64,000 bases of DNA, taken from Coccinella septempunctata. Its lineage: Eukaryota; Arthropoda; Insecta; Coleoptera; Coccinellidae. The notes beneath the pieces are model-generated. The model had not been told where the DNA came from. It ran no database searches and saw nothing but the letters and a program-made list of their open reading frames with translations. The stretch spans positions 25,123,521-25,187,520 of the forward strand of contig NC_058193.1 in assembly GCF_907165205.1 (NCBI RefSeq). Direction: 5' to 3'. A program made the position numbers and the translations under genes. Positions 13,093 through 25,500 of the stretch are shown piece after piece; position 1 is the stretch's first letter; every line of letters begins with the position of its first letter.

Positions 13093-14385
13093 TACGGGAA
13101 TGCATTGATATCTAGTTAGCCTAGACCAGTTCCATGCATAAAAAAAATATTGCGTTACCATAGCAACGAACAATAACTCATTAGAAGTGTCAGTGTGAAG
13201 TTTGAGGTCAAAAAAGTAAACCAGAGTAACGCAATAAATTAAAAGAAAGAAGATGTCCACCGAAATTGGGAAAATTGAAAATTGGAGTATCAAGCCATCA
13301 TCAAGTACCTATATGTATTTAAAAGGGTTAAGAGTTAAGCAGATTTACAACGATATGCTTAATACCCTTGGTGATCAATGTCCTTCGTATGCGACCGTGA
13401 AAAATTGGACTGCAAGCTTCAAAAGAGGTAAATTTTCGATTGAAGATGATGACCGATCGGGAAGGCCAGTTTCTGTGTCAGTCCTCGAAAATATCGATGC
13501 AGTTCATGACATGATTTTATCAGACCGTCGAATTGGGCTAAAACGGATATCTGAAGCACCGAATATTTCATACGAACGCGTTCATCATATAGTTCACGTC
13601 AATTTGGACATGAGAAAAATTGCTTCAAAATGGATCCCTGAAGGTTTGAATGTTGACCAAAAGCGTGCAAGGGTAGAAGCATTGCGTTCGATCTGTGCTC
13701 GATTTGAAAATGTAGACTTCTTAAACCGAATTGTTACTATGGATCAGAATTGGGTACATTTCTACGATCCGGAAACAAAGCAACAATCGATGGAATGGCG
13801 ACACTCTGGTTCTCCAAGACCTAAGAAGTTTCGTGTCCAAAAATCTGCTGGAAAAGTTCTTACTTCAGTTTTTTTAGTTTGCCATGAAGTAATCATGATT
13901 GATTTTTTGGATAAGGGTAGAACAATAACCGGAGATAATATTCGATAATACTGACCACTCTACGGGAAAAAATTTTAAAAAAAAGACGCGGAAAGCTATC
14001 CAAAGGTGTTTTGTTTTTGCAGGACAACGCCCCTGCACACAAATTTCATGTTACCATTCAAAAAATTCGTTATTTTGGGCTTGAATTACTAGAACACCCC
14101 CATTATTCACCAGACTTGGCTCCATCCGACTATCATCCCTTTCCTCAACTGAAAAAAAGTTTGAAAGGTCGTAAATTTTCTTCCAACGAGGAGGTAATAA
14201 AAGCTGTGGAGGTCTGGTTTGCAGAGCAAGAAGAAACATTTCTTTGAAAGGTCTAGAGACGTTGCTGGTTCGCTGTAATAAAGGTATCTAATTAAAAGGA
14301 CAATATGTTGAATAATAAAATATTTTGACATTGAAATTTTGTTTGGTTCTAAAGTAGGCTAAGAATTTTTCAATATATCCTCGTA
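13093..14385 (+). mobile_element. mariner element, near full length (copy B)
   Basis: The left terminal inverted repeat is TACGGGAATGCATTGATA (13093 on) and the right end is CAATATATCCTCGTA (to 14385). TA dinucleotides at both edges fit the TA target of the Tc1/mariner superfamily. The total length of about 1.29 kb is normal for mariner. The left end differs from the TACGAGGAT start of the other copies, so the termini have begun to decay. The transposase gene inside is broken and is described separately. Confidence 0.92.
13253..14247 (+). pseudogene. mariner transposase, broken (copy B)
   Basis: The first frame (13253-13948) encodes the DNA-binding half and part of the catalytic domain. Its HTH region includes LNTLGDQCPSYATVKNWTA, followed by RSGRPVSV and the mariner signature around ISYERVHHI. 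The first catalytic aspartate is present (residue 164 in VTMDQNW). In the segment that normally reads FWDCHG this copy reads FLVCHE, so the second catalytic aspartate is replaced by valine (residue 209). The frame stops at 13946-13948 after TITGDNIR, where copy C continues, and resumes in a different frame at about 14011 with FLQDNAPAH and YSPDLAPSDYH, which carries the third aspartate. With a frameshift and a lost catalytic residue it cannot make active transposase. A DD34D mariner is the family assignment. Confidence 0.92.
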
Positions 14386-15601
14386 TATCATTCAATCTCG
14401 AATTTGCAGGTTGTGAAAATATTTTCGAATTCATGGTGATTTTTATCAGTTGCCACTGATATAAGTAAATAGTTACTTAGTTACACACCTTAAAAAAAAA
14501 TGTTATATTATCGAAAAGTCTTCTGTAAATGCGAAGAATCGGGGACCTCATTATTCCATGATTGGGCAGGATTATTGAATAAAAACTCCTCAATCGAAAT
14601 ACCACGCAATTCGTTTAAGTTCGCATGTCTAACACCTATAATTATCCAGATCAATGGCGTGGTATTGCATATCGCGGAAATTCATAAAACGAAGCTATCG
14701 AAATCAAATTAAATAACTTTCGCTCCCAGGTTTTTTTTTGTAGTAATTCGATCACTTTTTCATCCAACGATTCACATGGCACAATCTTTAATTGAGATCT
14801 ATTCTGAAGAATCTTAATCGACCTACTCCATGTTGTCCGATTGGTTTTTCGTGTCGCTTGTTTCTGTTTTTGTCCCCTTGCTTGATTTGATGAGACTAGA
14901 ATGGCCAAGTCGAGATGACTGAATTGCTACGATTATTACTTTATGTTACTCAGTAAAGTTGCATCATAATTTCACATTATGTCATGCTTCTTTCTTTTAT
15001 CAGAGAAGATTTCTTTTGTATTACTGGATGTCAATTTTTTTTTTCAATTAAATGGGTCTCGGTTCATTTTCCCTCTGTCTCAATATTATATCTTTGGAAG
15101 ATATTGATAAAAACATTGTTACCTACAATGCGAACATAGTATCACTTCGATCATTTTCAAGTTAGTCAAGATCTATTACTAGAGCCGTCGCATCAACCTT
15201 TTTCTGATTTATATGCACAGGATCAGTATAAACCTACCTCAAAATACTAGTGTGATCTCGTGAAGTTGTAATATTAGAATGAGCAGTCTCAAACTTCAAT
15301 AAGTAAACAAAAAGCACCTATATTTTGATGTTCATTTTCAAAAATTTTACTCTTTACTTTCAAAATAAACAAAAAAGGTTTTTTTTGTTGATTTTGATAG
15401 ATGAAATATGGTGCCTTGGACTTTTTCATCGAACCAGAAGATAGAAAACTATTTTCGTTTAACATTATTTCATCATATATCAAACCGTTTAGTCAGCGCA
15501 CGCCTGTTGATTGACTGATAAGACCGTTTTTCTTGCAGTTGCTTGACAAATATTGATATTTCACTATAAAATGTATTAATTGGTGAGCCCAAGAAGAAAA
15601 T
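14386..15601. other. AT-rich stretch, nothing recognised
   Basis: Short open frames on both strands at 14500-14908 resemble no family I know, and no RNA gene is visible. Confidence 0.45.
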
Positions 15602-16773
15602 TCGGGATTTACTCGAGCGGGTCAGATTAATATAATGGGAGATACCCCTTCTTATAATTAGACCTGTATGAAAGGGGAATTGTCTAGGACAGCCTGTCTG
15701 AATATCTAAAAAACATCATTGTACATACTCAAGTGAGTCAGATTAAGATATATGTGATTCCTTACATGTTGAAAAGTATACATTCTCTTAATCTGACAAA
15801 GGAGGACGCCAAACCTGCAAAAAAACGCCACGTGTACATTCTCGAGTGAGGTGGCTTCTTTTTTTATTTTGAAGATAATGATTCAGAAATAATGGGAAAA
15901 ATATAATCTGACGGCTTCATAAAGCCGAAAAAATAAAAATTGGTCATAAAGGTCACAAAAAAAAGTTTTTTTGAATTGTCCCCAATGATAGTTTTCGCAA
16001 TCATTATTGTTGTAAAGCATAACATTTACTACAAATTTCTTTGGAAGCAATTTTTTCTACGTTCAAACGTTTTGGAGATATATGGCGATGATATATTGAC
16101 CTTGCCCTTTCGCATGTATGGAGCTAAGCTCCTCGCCCTCTAGCTCGGAAACGCTTGAGAGTATGTAAAATTGATTCAGACAAAAGTCGTATAGAATTTT
16201 ATTATCTACAACTATCATGAATTATACAGAAACGAGAAGAAGTAAAGAAAGATATTTTTCAAAAATGCATTATAAGCATCTTCAAACTGTCGGATTAAGG
16301 ACACCCCTCTGATTAGTGTCAGAATAATGGGTCTTCAACACCCAGATTAACCATTTGTATGCAAATCTGACATGCTCGAGTATGAACAAGTAATGATTTA
16401 TTTTGCAGTTGCAAAGGACCGCTGTGAGCTTGCGTCACGTCAAAATTGTCAGTCTCTTGAAAAGAAGCTACCTTCGGTCCAATTAACATATCAGCTGAAA
16501 ATCTGAAACGTTCGAAAACATTTCTTTACCATTTTCAACTCCTCCGTACGGTCAGCATCACCACACAAACTGTCAGATTAACATGAATTTATCATCAGAG
16601 ACGCGTAGGCCATATACAGTATCTTAATCTGACACGCTCGAGTATTTACACCTGTCGATTTTTTCTACATCTCTGAAAACGTGCAGACGCTTTATCTTCC
16701 GCTGAAAGTGCATACATCATATTTTCTTTCTACCATCTATCTTCAAAATCCACGAAGATCGAGTAAATCCCGA
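15602..16773. repeat. Motif-repeat block with 15-bp inverted ends
   Basis: TCGGGATTTACTCGA at 15602-15616 is repeated in inverse at 16759-16773. Between them the motif GTCAGATTAA or its reverse complement, with small variations, occurs about ten times: near 15621, 15737, 15788, 15903, 16289, 16318, 16341, 16363, 16572 and 16624. Several copies sit beside CTCGAG (15612, 16375, 16636). There is no convincing coding region. It may be a non-autonomous element with internal repeats, such as a Helentron/HINE-type or other foldback derivative, but no diagnostic end or target duplication lets me assign it. Confidence 0.55.
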
Positions 16774-17128
16774 TTTAGCAACGTGGACTCTACGAACTGC
16801 ATATATGTATATTTAATCACAATCAAATGTGGCATATGTTACTAACAAAGAACGTAGCTTTTCAATGGTAAAATAATTTTTTAATGTGTTTAGTTTGCCA
16901 GTGATTACTTCCTACAAACTAAGAAATTTACTATCTCAAAATCCACGAAGATCGAGTAAATCCCGATTTAGCAACGTGGACTCTACGAACTGCATATATG
17001 TATATTTAATCACAATCAAATGTGGCATATGTTACTAACAAAGAACGTAGCTTTTCAATGGTAAAATAATTTTTTAATGTGTTTAGTTTGCCAGTGATTA
17101 CTTCCTACAAACTAAGAAATTTACTATC
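16743..17128. repeat. Perfect 193-bp tandem duplication
   Basis: Units 16743-16935 and 16936-17128 appear identical base for base by eye. Each starts TCAAAATCCACGAAGATCGA and ends AAATTTACTATC. The unit includes the right-hand inverted end of the preceding motif block. Identity this complete in otherwise decayed DNA means either a very recent duplication or an assembly join error. Confidence 0.93.
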
Positions 17129-20100
17129 TTTATTAGTATAGATAAAAATTCCGTTCAAACATCCATTGAAAATATACTGTTTTATTTTCGAAAATGTTTG
17201 CAAAGGGGCTTTGGAACTGACTCCATTTGTTCTCGAGAAAACCCAGAAAAACTAACATTGCCTATTTCAGAAAAACCGTCATGCCTCATTATTTTCCCTG
17301 GAATTTCCTCAGCGATGCAAACTATTCATAATGGATCATGTATTGAGCTCGATTTCTGTTGGTAGGAATATTATGACAAGTAGATGTTAATTTTTCATCG
17401 ATTTGCGTAAAAGTATATTAATGGTTGTTTAAAATAATAATCACGTAGTTTCATATTTTTATCACATATTTCAGACAAAATTGGTACTTTTATTATCTGG
17501 TATACGAAAAAAATGTTATCAAAAAATTTCGAAAATTTTTAGCAATCGAACCATCAATATGCACCACGTGCATGATAAAGTCACGAAAGCCATTAGACTT
17601 ACATATTCAATATTTCCATTCATTAGTTAAATGCAAATGATTCTTCGAAACAGATAACAATTTTTATGTAACAGAATAATTTATGAAGTGAAAAACTTCA
17701 AATATTTGAAAATTTCGATAATAATTGCCTGAGTGATGAAACACTCCATCCAAGTTGTCAGCTTATATACAGGGTGATTTATAGGCAGATCCCTAACATA
17801 AAACTAAGATAAGCAGGTAAATAATTTTTTTGGATAGCTCATCCCTTAATGGGATGTAAACTTTGTGTCAGATGGAACGATTTGAGGGTTGGAACAGAAA
17901 ACTTATATAATTTTTTCGAAGCGCTCCCAATTCTTGTTGCAATGATATTCACTCAAATACTAAGAAGCCACACATCATATTCTTTCATTTTATTCAGAAG
18001 AAATTATCCTGTTCCTAAAAATGTTTTCTGAAAAATTTCTCAATCAAGTCAAATACAAGTGATTCAGTGCATCAGGCAAATACAATTAAACCTGTTTTGA
18101 TGAACCATGATAAACATTTTCAAATATCTTCGAGTGGTCAGTAATCATCTTGTCCTTATAAATAAAAAAGTGATAAGCCGATTTCAAATTCAGTTTCAAT
18201 AAGGCAGTTGTAACAAAATGGCGGAACCGCCAGGTACAAAACAAAATGCACAATTATAAACAACTGATGAACTGAAACTTTTTTCATCTTTAGCCGACTA
18301 TATAGTATCACAGTCGAAAGATAGCAGATATCAGTATGGTAAATTTTTTGAAACAATAAAATACCCAAAATATTCGTGATCATGATTGAACTGTCACTAT
18401 TGACGTATTGTTTCTTGAACACTATTAAACCCCTTGGTTTTCATTGAAATCGAAACTCTAAATTCAACAGCTGAAACCCCTTCCTAAATTATTCCAAATG
18501 AATATTTCCATGTCAAGAAATACACTTCTTTATTCCATTCATAGTTGTGTTAAAACTATTCCACATACGTTGAGTAAAATCTGGCAGTAGTAGGAACATT
18601 ATAAAATATCATCAATTACATCATTTTGCGTAAGCACTCTTGCAATTTGAAACCATAAATGAACAATATGATGATGTTGTACACGGTCTGAATACTGCGT
18701 ACGTGATTCTACTAAAATTTAGAAGTATAATTCTTTATTTCGATATCATTTATTCAAGAAATCATAAAAGCTCCAGTAGAAATGTATCTCATTAATATTA
18801 TCGAATCATATTTGAGTATCATTATCTTTTCTTCAATCGGTACCAGTGAATTTGCAGAATATTGAACATTTCTAATATTCATAGAATTCTGAAGTGTTGG
18901 TTGAATGAACTAATGAACTGATTTAGTTATAACTTCGGTTGAAGATGAAGTAAATTAAATAGTTCAATAGTGCTATGGAGGCTTTTTTCTGCCACAAATG
19001 TAAAGCAGAGCCCTAGTACCGCAATAATCTAAAATGAAATCTGAATGGATCCAAAAATTAAAATGTTGAGAGAAACAATTTATTATTTCAATTGAGACGT
19101 ATATGGACTTTACACAACGATAAAGCAAAATGATTTCCAAATAAAATTCCTCGGAAAAACTAGAAAATATTGGTAAATTCTGGAAACGTATTTATTTTTG
19201 GCCCACCGAGAATTGAAGTGGAAAATAGATAAAAGTCCAACTCCTCTCCGTCCAATTTTTTCTCCATCAAGCCACAATACTTCTATCTGAACAAGGATAC
19301 AAATTCAAGAATTAAACATAAACAAATCATATTGCCTTTTGCCATAAAATCGAAGTGAAAATATTTTGTTGAAAAAACATAATTTGACAATTTGACTATC
19401 GGAGTATAATAAAATTCAAGTTATTCTGACAGAGTGATTAGACTTTTTATTAACCACGTTCTTAGTGCTACCTACCTATATGAGCCAATACGAATCATTC
19501 ACCTCTCATTTAACCCAACTTTGGTACCGACAATCAGGTAAACTCACCTGAATATGTCCAATTAAAAAAAGTAATTTACTTAATGGATACTGCAAGAAAT
19601 AAAATTTTTATTATTTTCTCGAATATTAACGTGAAACGAGTTCCACATGGAATTCATCTGAATTCTTGAGAAGTTATTGATCTCGTTCTGAATGTAAAGA
19701 AAAATCAGTCTTATCATTAAATTTTTGTTTGCGCCTTTATTGTCATCTTTTCACACTTGGTTTCCGCATTACTTCAATAAATTTCCCTAGATGGTTAAAC
19801 AACTTTCTCATGCATTCATTATCGCCTTTGTTATAAATAATAATTCACTATAGACAAAAATAACCATGTCAATGAAGTTCGAACTTTCATTTTATGTAGC
19901 TATTGATCCATGACATATTTTATTAATATATTGAAATAAAAATTAATTGCAGCATGTACAACAAGAGGTTTTGCGAATGAAATTTTAATAACGATAATTT
20001 TGAATGAGTATGAATAGAAGAAAGTGAAACTTTTGTGCATGTTAAATATTGCTGAATTGTACCTACGTAATTTGAGAGGGCGATATATGTTTTGTTCCGG

Positions 20101-20373
20101 GAATAGTGAATAATATGAAAGAAACCAGAAAAACAACATAAACTTTTCCACCTTTTTTGGCGAAGCCAAATTCATTTATTTCTGGAAATGCTGATGTCCG
20201 CTCCTCTCTTGCAGCCTAATCACTCGATAAAGCAGAGGCACTAGCAGAAATAATAGATAGAAAATGAATGTAGGCTAAACTCTAGGATAGACTATAAAAG
20301 AGAATTGCAGATAGAGGTAGAAGAAAATGCGAAGACGAAATAAATACTTCTTATCTAGGAAGAAATCCTGAAT
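17129..20373. other. AT-rich stretch, nothing recognised
   Basis: No gene or bounded repeat is supported. A single TATACAGGGTGATTTATAG near 17768 looks like an isolated MITE end. Confidence 0.4.
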
Positions 20374-20483
20374 TCAGCATCACCAGTGGAAATCAGAGAG
20401 ATGAATGGCAGAATGAGGGCTTCTTGAAAACAAGATAGGCTCCAGGCGGAGATAACACAATGAACATAATGCTGAAAAAATGC
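20374..20483 (+). pseudogene. Non-LTR retrotransposon reverse transcriptase scrap
   Basis: A decayed reading gives SPVEIREMNGRMRAS, a stop, and after a frame disturbance APGGDNTMNIMLKKC. This fits the start of the reverse transcriptase domain in jockey/CR1/R1-like LINEs, where a helix beginning PV..EIR..I leads into a KAPGPD motif followed by ..LK.C. Only about 35 codons are recognisable, with one stop and one frameshift. It is a remnant; the clade is uncertain. Confidence 0.45.
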
Positions 20484-22687
20484 CAAGTCATAATGTAAAA
20501 TAAATTAAGTCTATTTCATTTAACAAATTTTGATTTATTTAGGCCCGATTCGTTTCGGTTAACGAACCATCATCAAAATCCGAAAATTATATAAAAATAA
20601 AGACTAACATGTCAAAACACAAAAAATTCACCTGAAGTATCTGTAATATATACAGCATACTGATAACATTCAAAATCGAAAATAAAAGAAATATCTTCAG
20701 GAACAAGATAATAATAATTAAAAAGACTCTTCATTTTACATTCTGATTGAACTTTACCCTGGAGAAATTCATGACATCCTTAGACTTGCAGGAAATATTG
20801 AATGAGATGCATTCAATTATATCATCATGATATAAGGCCAATAACAGGAAAATCCATTAAGATCTGATGCCCCATCATTTTTGAAGGGAATAATTTAATT
20901 TTAATAGAGCATTAAACTTTAATGGACTTTCCTGCAACTGGGAGCTAGAATATTTCAACTAAATTTTTAACTTAACTTGGTCGATATTAGAAGATAATAA
21001 GGAGACATAAAAAGAAAACTATAAATCCACCTCTCTTGAGAACATATTTTTGCCATAAAAGTGGAGCTCATCATATAAGAGTCAAAATTTTTGTAGAAAT
21101 CGATTTTTGTAGGGAGATTTTTCTTCTCAGTATCTTTGGGCAAATTGAGCATATTACACTTTTCATTGAGGATGCGAGGATTGAAAGAAATTAACCTCAA
21201 ATTTCAGTTGTTTTTTTAAAAAGATTATTATCAAGTTTTCCAAATTGAAATACGTATTTTCCAGTCCTCTATTGAATTCTACCTAGTTAATTCACATTTC
21301 ATTTCCGGACCTTCAGCTTGAAAACCCGCCGAACGATAAAGAGCAGAAAAATTTGTTTGAATTTTTCAAAAAATGAATAGTTTCTTCCCCTTCGACTTGG
21401 GTTCAAAAAATGTCAATGTAAAATAATCGATGTTTTTTACGTAGATCTCTCACCTGATTCATTTTAAAGTTACATATAATAACAATAATATAAGCCATGA
21501 TTGTATAAGCAGATGACAGATGCTGGATTTCACCAATTTCCCTCTGAATCTGTGACGATGAATTCCTGAGAATGGTTATCAGAAATTCATTTAAGTATCA
21601 ATTAAACAAATGAATGTTTCAGGTGGCATCTGCTCATCCAAACGGAACTATCCACTACCGATACGGAAGATTTATGGACTGATCAAAATTGCACGAGTTC
21701 TGTTTGCGCATGAATACGTTTCATCAAACCTTAATTGGTAATTCAAAAGAAGAAAGTGTATAGGCTTGTTATGATCGTACAGGTAGATATTGCGAAAACT
21801 GAAACTGAACGTCAGTTTGAAATCGATCGCTATCGATAAGTATCCATGTCTCATCAATCTCATCAATAGAAGATGGCCGACACCTATCATTTATCACTAT
21901 CGATTTAAATTCTCAACATTCTGTACAGAGCTTCTGAATTTTATTACTGAAAGTCTTTGTGGAAAACATAGAACTCTGGTCTGCATGATAATTTATCGTA
22001 GTCAGTTAATTTCGTATCTGTCCTTATCGTGCTGCTCTGATGAGAACTAATAAGTCCAAAACCATAGTTAGCATAAACCTTGAACGATGTTCTGGCTAAT
22101 TATTGGTTTCAAACATAAGATTTGTTGATATTTATATCGGTGGTTGGTATGTACCTACATAATATTTTTGTGCACTTCATACTTATGAAGATTTTCAAGA
22201 AATTTTGCTGGAAAGTAGAAGTAACGAAAAAGCCTATGAAAAATGATATGGATAGGTATAATATACAGAATGAAATTCAGAACATTGTGTAAGAGAGATC
22301 GAAAAGCTACGACTAAGATGTGCTCTCATTTAAAAGCTTAAATAAGATGTTATCACATCATGATGTGAACAATAAATGATTCAAGCAGAGTTTCGGCGGA
22401 TTTGTTCGATTAATTGAGAACAAAACAAATTTTGAGGATGAGATGAACTAGTTATATTGTATTTTACCAATGAAGAGTGTTATTGTTTTATATTGGAAAG
22501 CTTAGTTTTCAGTAGTGAAAAGTGTATTGCTCACACTCAACTGCTTGCTAAACGATGCGAAGCATAGTTCACTTTCCACACATAAGAGAATAACGTGATT
22601 AATACATAATTTCACAAAACTTTGAATGTCTGATCCATGATTTAACATCAGTTACAGGATTTCCAGATTTTTTTAAATTCCTCCTTA
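20484..22687. other. AT-rich stretch, nothing firmly recognised
   Basis: No gene is supported. Near 20545-20577 the minus strand reads GATGATGGTTCGTTAACCGA, a short hairpin followed by AAACG, mentioned in the findings. Confidence 0.4.
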
Positions 22688-23590
22688 TAGGGGAGTTCGG
22701 GAGACTTGCTCAGCTAGGAGACTTGAAGCACCTCAAATATTTCAATTAAAATTTCGCGCTACCGGTATCATAAATAGCTTGCGACTCGTAGCAAGGCACA
22801 ACTAGTGGCGGCTTCATTTTGGCCGCCATCAGAACAGTTCGGGAGTGAGAGGGTGGAACGTGATTTTGTTGTTAGGAAGTAAGAAATTGAATAATGTTTC
22901 TTTGTTACACTGTCTGAAAAGTTCAATAGGTGCGTGGTGTTATTTAGTTTTATTGCTTTCATTGATAAATATTGTGTTACAAACGATGAGCTTTTTCAAC
23001 AATAGTTGTAAAAGTTTCAGGAAAACATCTGTCGAATAGACTAAACGGAGTGCGGGAGACTTGACCCATGCTATGGTCGGGAGACATAATCAGTGGTCAA
23101 AGTTTCCCGCACTGAGCTTAAATAATAGTTCGTTTCGAAAAAAGGTAATTGAATAATAAAAACGAATATAAAAAATACACAAAGGTTCAAAAAAGTAAAA
23201 AACATCTCGGAAATAATTGAGAGTAACTCTGAAATATAAAATACGTATTCCATATGCTGATACATCTCTTGATGAAAACCTTGACATAGACAATCGTTGG
23301 TCATTGGAAATTGTTTTCTTTCAATGTTTTTCCCTGATGAACAAACTTATGGTTGAGTCTCTCTCGCCCCCTGTTCAACTCTCCCATGGGTTAGGGAGAC
23401 ATAAGACAGTTTTCGTTTCCTAAAAAAAAAATTGCTGTCCTCAAAATGTTCATCTCATCATCACTGTACCATAATCATCGTTACATATTTGGGCATGATA
23501 TTTTCACACACAAAATGAGTTGCTAAAATTTAAAGTTACAACTTGAGTGGCATCAAAGTGAAAAGGGTTTCAACTCTCCCGGACTCCTCA
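22688..23590. mobile_element. TIR element, about 903 bp, non-autonomous
   Basis: The left end TAGGGGAGTTCGGGAGACTT is matched by the inverse of the right end, TGAGGAGTCCGGGAGAGTTG in minus-strand sense. Versions of the same motif lie inside (GCGGGAGACTTGACC near 23052, TCGGGAGACATAATC near 23077, TTAGGGAGACATAAG near 23391). No transposase-like frame is present and no target duplication can be fixed, so the superfamily is left open. Confidence 0.6.
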
Positions 23591-25230
23591 TATTGAAGAG
23601 GTAGGAGGTAGCAATTGATTCATTGATTAAATGGAAATAATCACAATTCAATCCAAAAATGATATTTTGAATGCCCATGACTGCTTTATCGATTGAAAAC
23701 AAATTGATGTTGATCCGTCAATCAAGTTTGATTTCCCGATCAAGCTTTATGATACTACATAAAGTACTTATTTGGTCAACTAATATACACCCATATGAAT
23801 CCCCAAATGAAGCCTGTTAATAATAAGATGATCACGAAGGACCAACTCCTAGATCTCAGTAAATGTTATTTCTCCATTTTGTTCAATGACCATTACCACT
23901 TAAATATAATATATGAAAAATGAGTTTGATTGTTACGAAAACACCATAATTTTTATGAACCCTGCCTGATCCATGAATTTGATCTAGAGGTTTCAATGCA
24001 TTGAGAAGATCTAATAAAATATCGTTGTTACGCGACAAAAAATTTTTTTCTTGCTTATGTATGTAAACGACCCGTTTGAATCTCCGTGACGAATATCGGA
24101 ATTCAAATAGTCTGCGAATACTGCTGCAACACACATCAAGAATTTATGACGATGAATTGATATTCCATTCACATCATTGTTTTACACCATACGTGCACTT
24201 TCAAAAAGCGCATTTTTCCAACAATATCCCATGTTTTCACTGCGTTCTAAATTTTAAGTAGAACCGTTGATTTCTTCGCATTTGAATGTTAGGCGTCGAT
24301 TGTTTTTCACTATCAACGACAACTGTGGTACGTTTTACGATCATGTTGACATCATGCGATATTCTGGACTACTAATAGATTAGAAGGATTTTCCTTCTCG
24401 TGTTGAATTTCCAATAGGTGAAAGTTTTCTTCATATGCATCACAGCCTGGAAATATCAAGATGGTCTGTTTTTTCGGAAACCAGAAAACTTGTGGTGGTA
24501 AAATCATACGGACAAAGATCAATTGTAAGCCTCTTCGAAAATTTAACCATAGCATCATTATAATAATGAGGTGAGAATAATTTATCGAAACTTTGATGAC
24601 ATGATTGTCATTTGAATTTCCAAGAATGAGAATGTACGGGATTTTCGATGACTCCTAATATTTCTGCTGAGCAGTCCCCGTATTCATAAATTTTTTATGA
24701 ATTATATGTTTTACAGTTGACAAGATGCGATATTGTATATGATAAAAACAAGGAAAAGCTCAAGGCTTGAAATTGTGGAAGACATGAAGAAATTGGAGAT
24801 TTCATAAAATCTTCAATCTTGAATGAAAAGGTATTATGTTTTCCTAAGTCTCAATTATAATCAAAGATGTTGTACTTCAAGCAAGTTAGAGGAATAAATC
24901 GCCGTGAGAATCTCAATATTTTTAATTCTCTGTAATTATTAAATTAATGTGGACACTACTTGATGGAAATGCATAACTAGACTGAAATTACATTTCATTA
25001 GAGTGAGTTTCGAGTTTCAGAGTTCTCCCTAATAAATTAAAATAGCTACTCTAAATGTTTTACTCTTTGATGAAGCATTTCTCATATAATTTTTATATGA
25101 AGGTGTCACAATATGAAGAATGTTTCTGGTTTTTGGCTGCTTCACATAATGTGAGAGTTGAGATATCAAGGAAAGTAAACCTATCAGAAAAACACTTGGT
25201 TCAGGTCGTCAACGAAATGGTTAAGAAACC
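23591..25230. other. AT-rich stretch, nothing recognised
   Basis: No gene, RNA or bounded repeat is supported. Confidence 0.4.
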
Positions 25231-25500
25231 ACTGGTAGAAGCCTACGGGAATAATCAACATTTCGAAGTTTCGGATACCAAGTCAATGTATATGGAAACA
25301 AATTGATGTCTCCCTTCAAAATCGTTCGGCATGTGCCAACAGAGACATCAGTCATTCGAGATAAAAACTGATCAGAGGTTTTTGAAGCTTCTGTCATTAC
25401 GTTTTCAATATTGTTGATTATTTCTGAGGTTCTCTTCTTTGGTCGACCACTTTCTTTATACTTAACAATACCTGTTTCACTAAAAACGTCGATAAACAGT
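25231..25500 (-). pseudogene. Transposase N-terminal HTH fragment, possible
   Basis: Minus-strand reading contains ETGIVKYKESGRPKKRTSEI, then ENVMTEASKTSDQFLSRMTD and SVGTCRTILKGDINLFPYTL. This order (TG.V..K...GRP..RT, a helix with an SP/TSDQ-like turn, then a helix with T...ILK.D..L.PY) matches the paired HTH region found at the N-terminus of many insect Tc1/mariner-like transposases (often called DUF4817-like). No catalytic domain follows before stops, so it is a remnant. The match is by pattern memory, not by search. Confidence 0.5.

Noticed and set aside
15601..17130. CRISPR-like array suggested by regularly repeated short motifs
   Set aside because: The repeats are 10 bp, in both orientations and unevenly spaced, and the DNA is clearly animal.
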